This document shows positions 63,134 through 64,000 of a stretch of DNA of 64,000 nucleotides, one piece after another; position 1 is the first letter of the stretch; each line of letters begins with the position of its first letter. The translations under genes were made by a program, and so were the position numbers. The notes below the pieces were generated by a model. It made no database searches. It had not been told where the DNA came from and saw nothing but the letters and a program-made list of their open reading frames with translations. Origin of the DNA: Comamonas sp. lk (lineage in GTDB: Bacteria; Pseudomonadota; Gammaproteobacteria; Burkholderiales; Burkholderiaceae_C); assembly GCA_945925985.1 (NCBI GenBank), contig CAMELV010000015.1:22657-86656 (forward strand), read 5' to 3'.

Positions 63134-64000
63134 TCAATGTGCATCCAGGTTGAAGAAGCGCCGCGCGTTGTCGTACATGACCTTTTGGCGGTCTTCCGCC
63201 GACAGTCCTACTTCCTTCAAAATCTGCAGGCAGGCGGCGGGGCTCCAGCATGGGTAGTCGGTGCCGTACATGATGTGGTCAACGCCGTAGAACTCCAGCG
63301 CGAAGCGCATGCCCAGCGCATGCGGGTTGACCGTGTCGGTGTACATGCGCTTGATGTACGTGGTCGGCGACTTTGGCAGATTCGCGCGACTGGAGTTCTT
63401 GTCCATACGGCCGGCCTGGTAGGGCAGTGCGCCGCCCGTGTGCGACATCACGATTTTCAAATCCGGATGGCGCTCCATGATGCCGGAGAGCACCAGTCGG
63501 TAAGCCGACACGCTCACGTCAATCACGCGGCCCAGGCTGCCATACAGCGCGCCGTTGTACCCGTCGAGGATGTCCGGGAACTGGGCGTCAGTGGGGTGCA
63601 TGAAGATTGGCAATCCGAGCGCCTCGATGCGGTCGTACAGTGGCTCTAGACGCGGTGCATCGATGTTCTCGTGCACACCCACGCTGCCGGGGATATTGAC
63701 GCCGATCAGCCCCAAGCCGACCGCGTGCTCCAGCACCTCTAGCGCCACTTGCGTGTCCTGCAACGGCAGCGCGGCGCTGGCCCAAAGATGCCCGGCATGA
63801 CGGCGCTGGGCCCCAGCCATTTCCTCGTTCCAGCGCATCGCCAGTTTGCGACCTTCCTCCACCGGGATCTCCGAAAAGTAGAGGGAGAACGGGCCGATGG
63901 AGCAGATCACGTCGACGTCGTACCCGAGCGTCGCCATGTGAGCGAGCTGGTCGTCGAGATTGAACCACTCGGCACCCTGACGCGAACGCCCTGTCATGCC
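63134..64000 (-). CDS. Amidohydrolase/decarboxylase of the ACMSD-like family (partial, 5' end beyond window)
   Basis: At least 288 residues of an amidohydrolase-2 (TIM-barrel) protein are present. Visible are the metal/substrate positions IFMHPTDAQFP (His), MSHTGGALPYQ (His) and GTDYPCWSP (Asp), the pattern of ACMSD, gamma-resorcylate decarboxylase and related lyases. The N-terminal His-x-His entry motif lies beyond the right edge, so the start cannot be given. It is tail-to-tail with the Bug receptor gene, 61 bp apart. The substrate is unknown, though aromatic carboxylates are common in this family. Confidence 0.88.
   Translation of the reverse strand, partial: GMTGRSRQGAEWFNLDDQLAHMATLGYDVDVICSIGPFSLYFSEIPVEEGRKLAMRWNEEMAGAQRRHAGHLWASAALPLQDTQVALEVLEHAVGLGLIGVNIPGSVGVHENIDAPRLEPLYDRIEALGLPIFMHPTDAQFPDILDGYNGALYGSLGRVIDVSVSAYRLVLSGIMERHPDLKIVMSHTGGALPYQAGRMDKNSSRANLPKSPTTYIKRMYTDTVNPHALGMRFALEFYGVDHIMYGTDYPCWSPAACLQILKEVGLSAEDRQKVMYDNARRFFNLDAH

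Noticed and set aside
62251..63144. 297-codon minus-strand frame
   Set aside because: It is antisense to the Bug receptor gene, which has a clear signal peptide and fold motifs. No protein family is recognisable in it.

Overview
The window looks like a chromosomal segment of a beta-proteobacterium, most likely Burkholderiales/Comamonadaceae (Rhodoferax- or Polaromonas-like). This is inference from gene content: high GC, the block fur / bamE / dapB / exbBD / leuS / lptE / holA, the block hpf / ptsN / hprK, a pilT / cNMP-domain / pilU cluster, a three-gene transhydrogenase, and Bug-type (TctC) solute receptors. No rRNA, intact tRNA or CRISPR array was seen.

Layout. (1) 1-7.7 kb is an accessory patch. 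It holds a BLUF photoreceptor, a Tat-exported two-subunit molybdenum hydroxylase, an exported nucleoside-hydrolase-like protein and a small Mo-cofactor-domain protein. Four decayed transposase fragments (IS3/IS150-like, IS5-like, IS3-like, IS30-like) lie among them, and a 75-bp direct repeat (636-710 and 7594-7668) brackets the whole patch. (2) 7.8-10.8 kb is a GIY-YIG-like gene followed by an SOS cassette: a LexA box on the umuD start codon, umuD, umuC and a PD-(D/E)XK-like protein. (3) 10.8-20.6 kb is mixed metabolism: exported MsrA, DUF427, an Fe(II)/2-oxoglutarate oxygenase, FadH, a cobalt-type nitrile hydratase pair, a threonine dehydratase-like enzyme, a VOC protein, an EamA transporter and a TPR protein. 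(4) 20.6-32 kb holds an orphan CO-dehydrogenase-like large subunit, a GntR/FCD regulator with a palindromic operator just downstream, and a tight eight-gene operon. The operon encodes a TIGR04076 protein, two related aldo-keto reductases (the second fused to a RidA-like domain) and a complete branched-chain-amino-acid-type ABC importer. It reads as an uptake-plus-catabolism system for an unknown substrate and is the most interesting part of the window.

(5) 32-55.4 kb is largely core genome: rsmI/yraN with overlapping divergent start codons, diaA, a BON lipoprotein, pilT/pilU, the PLP homeostasis protein, a Nudix enzyme, pntAA/AB/B, mtn, corA, a patatin, hpf-ptsN-hprK, fur, bamE, dapB, exbB/exbD, leuS, lptE and holA. 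(6) 55.4-64 kb returns to accessory metabolism: a flavin monooxygenase, DUF924, pirin, DUF1330, an NmrA-like protein, a LysR regulator with a candidate operator, a family-3 solute-binding protein without a signal peptide, a Bug receptor and a truncated amidohydrolase at the right edge.

A degenerate repeat of about 65 bp with a TTGCTA...TAGC palindrome is scattered through the core. It appears upstream of the TPR gene, inside yggS, probably inside mtn, and at the mtn/corA junction, where it supplies the stop codons of both convergent genes. All family assignments come from reading motifs by eye; no database search was run.
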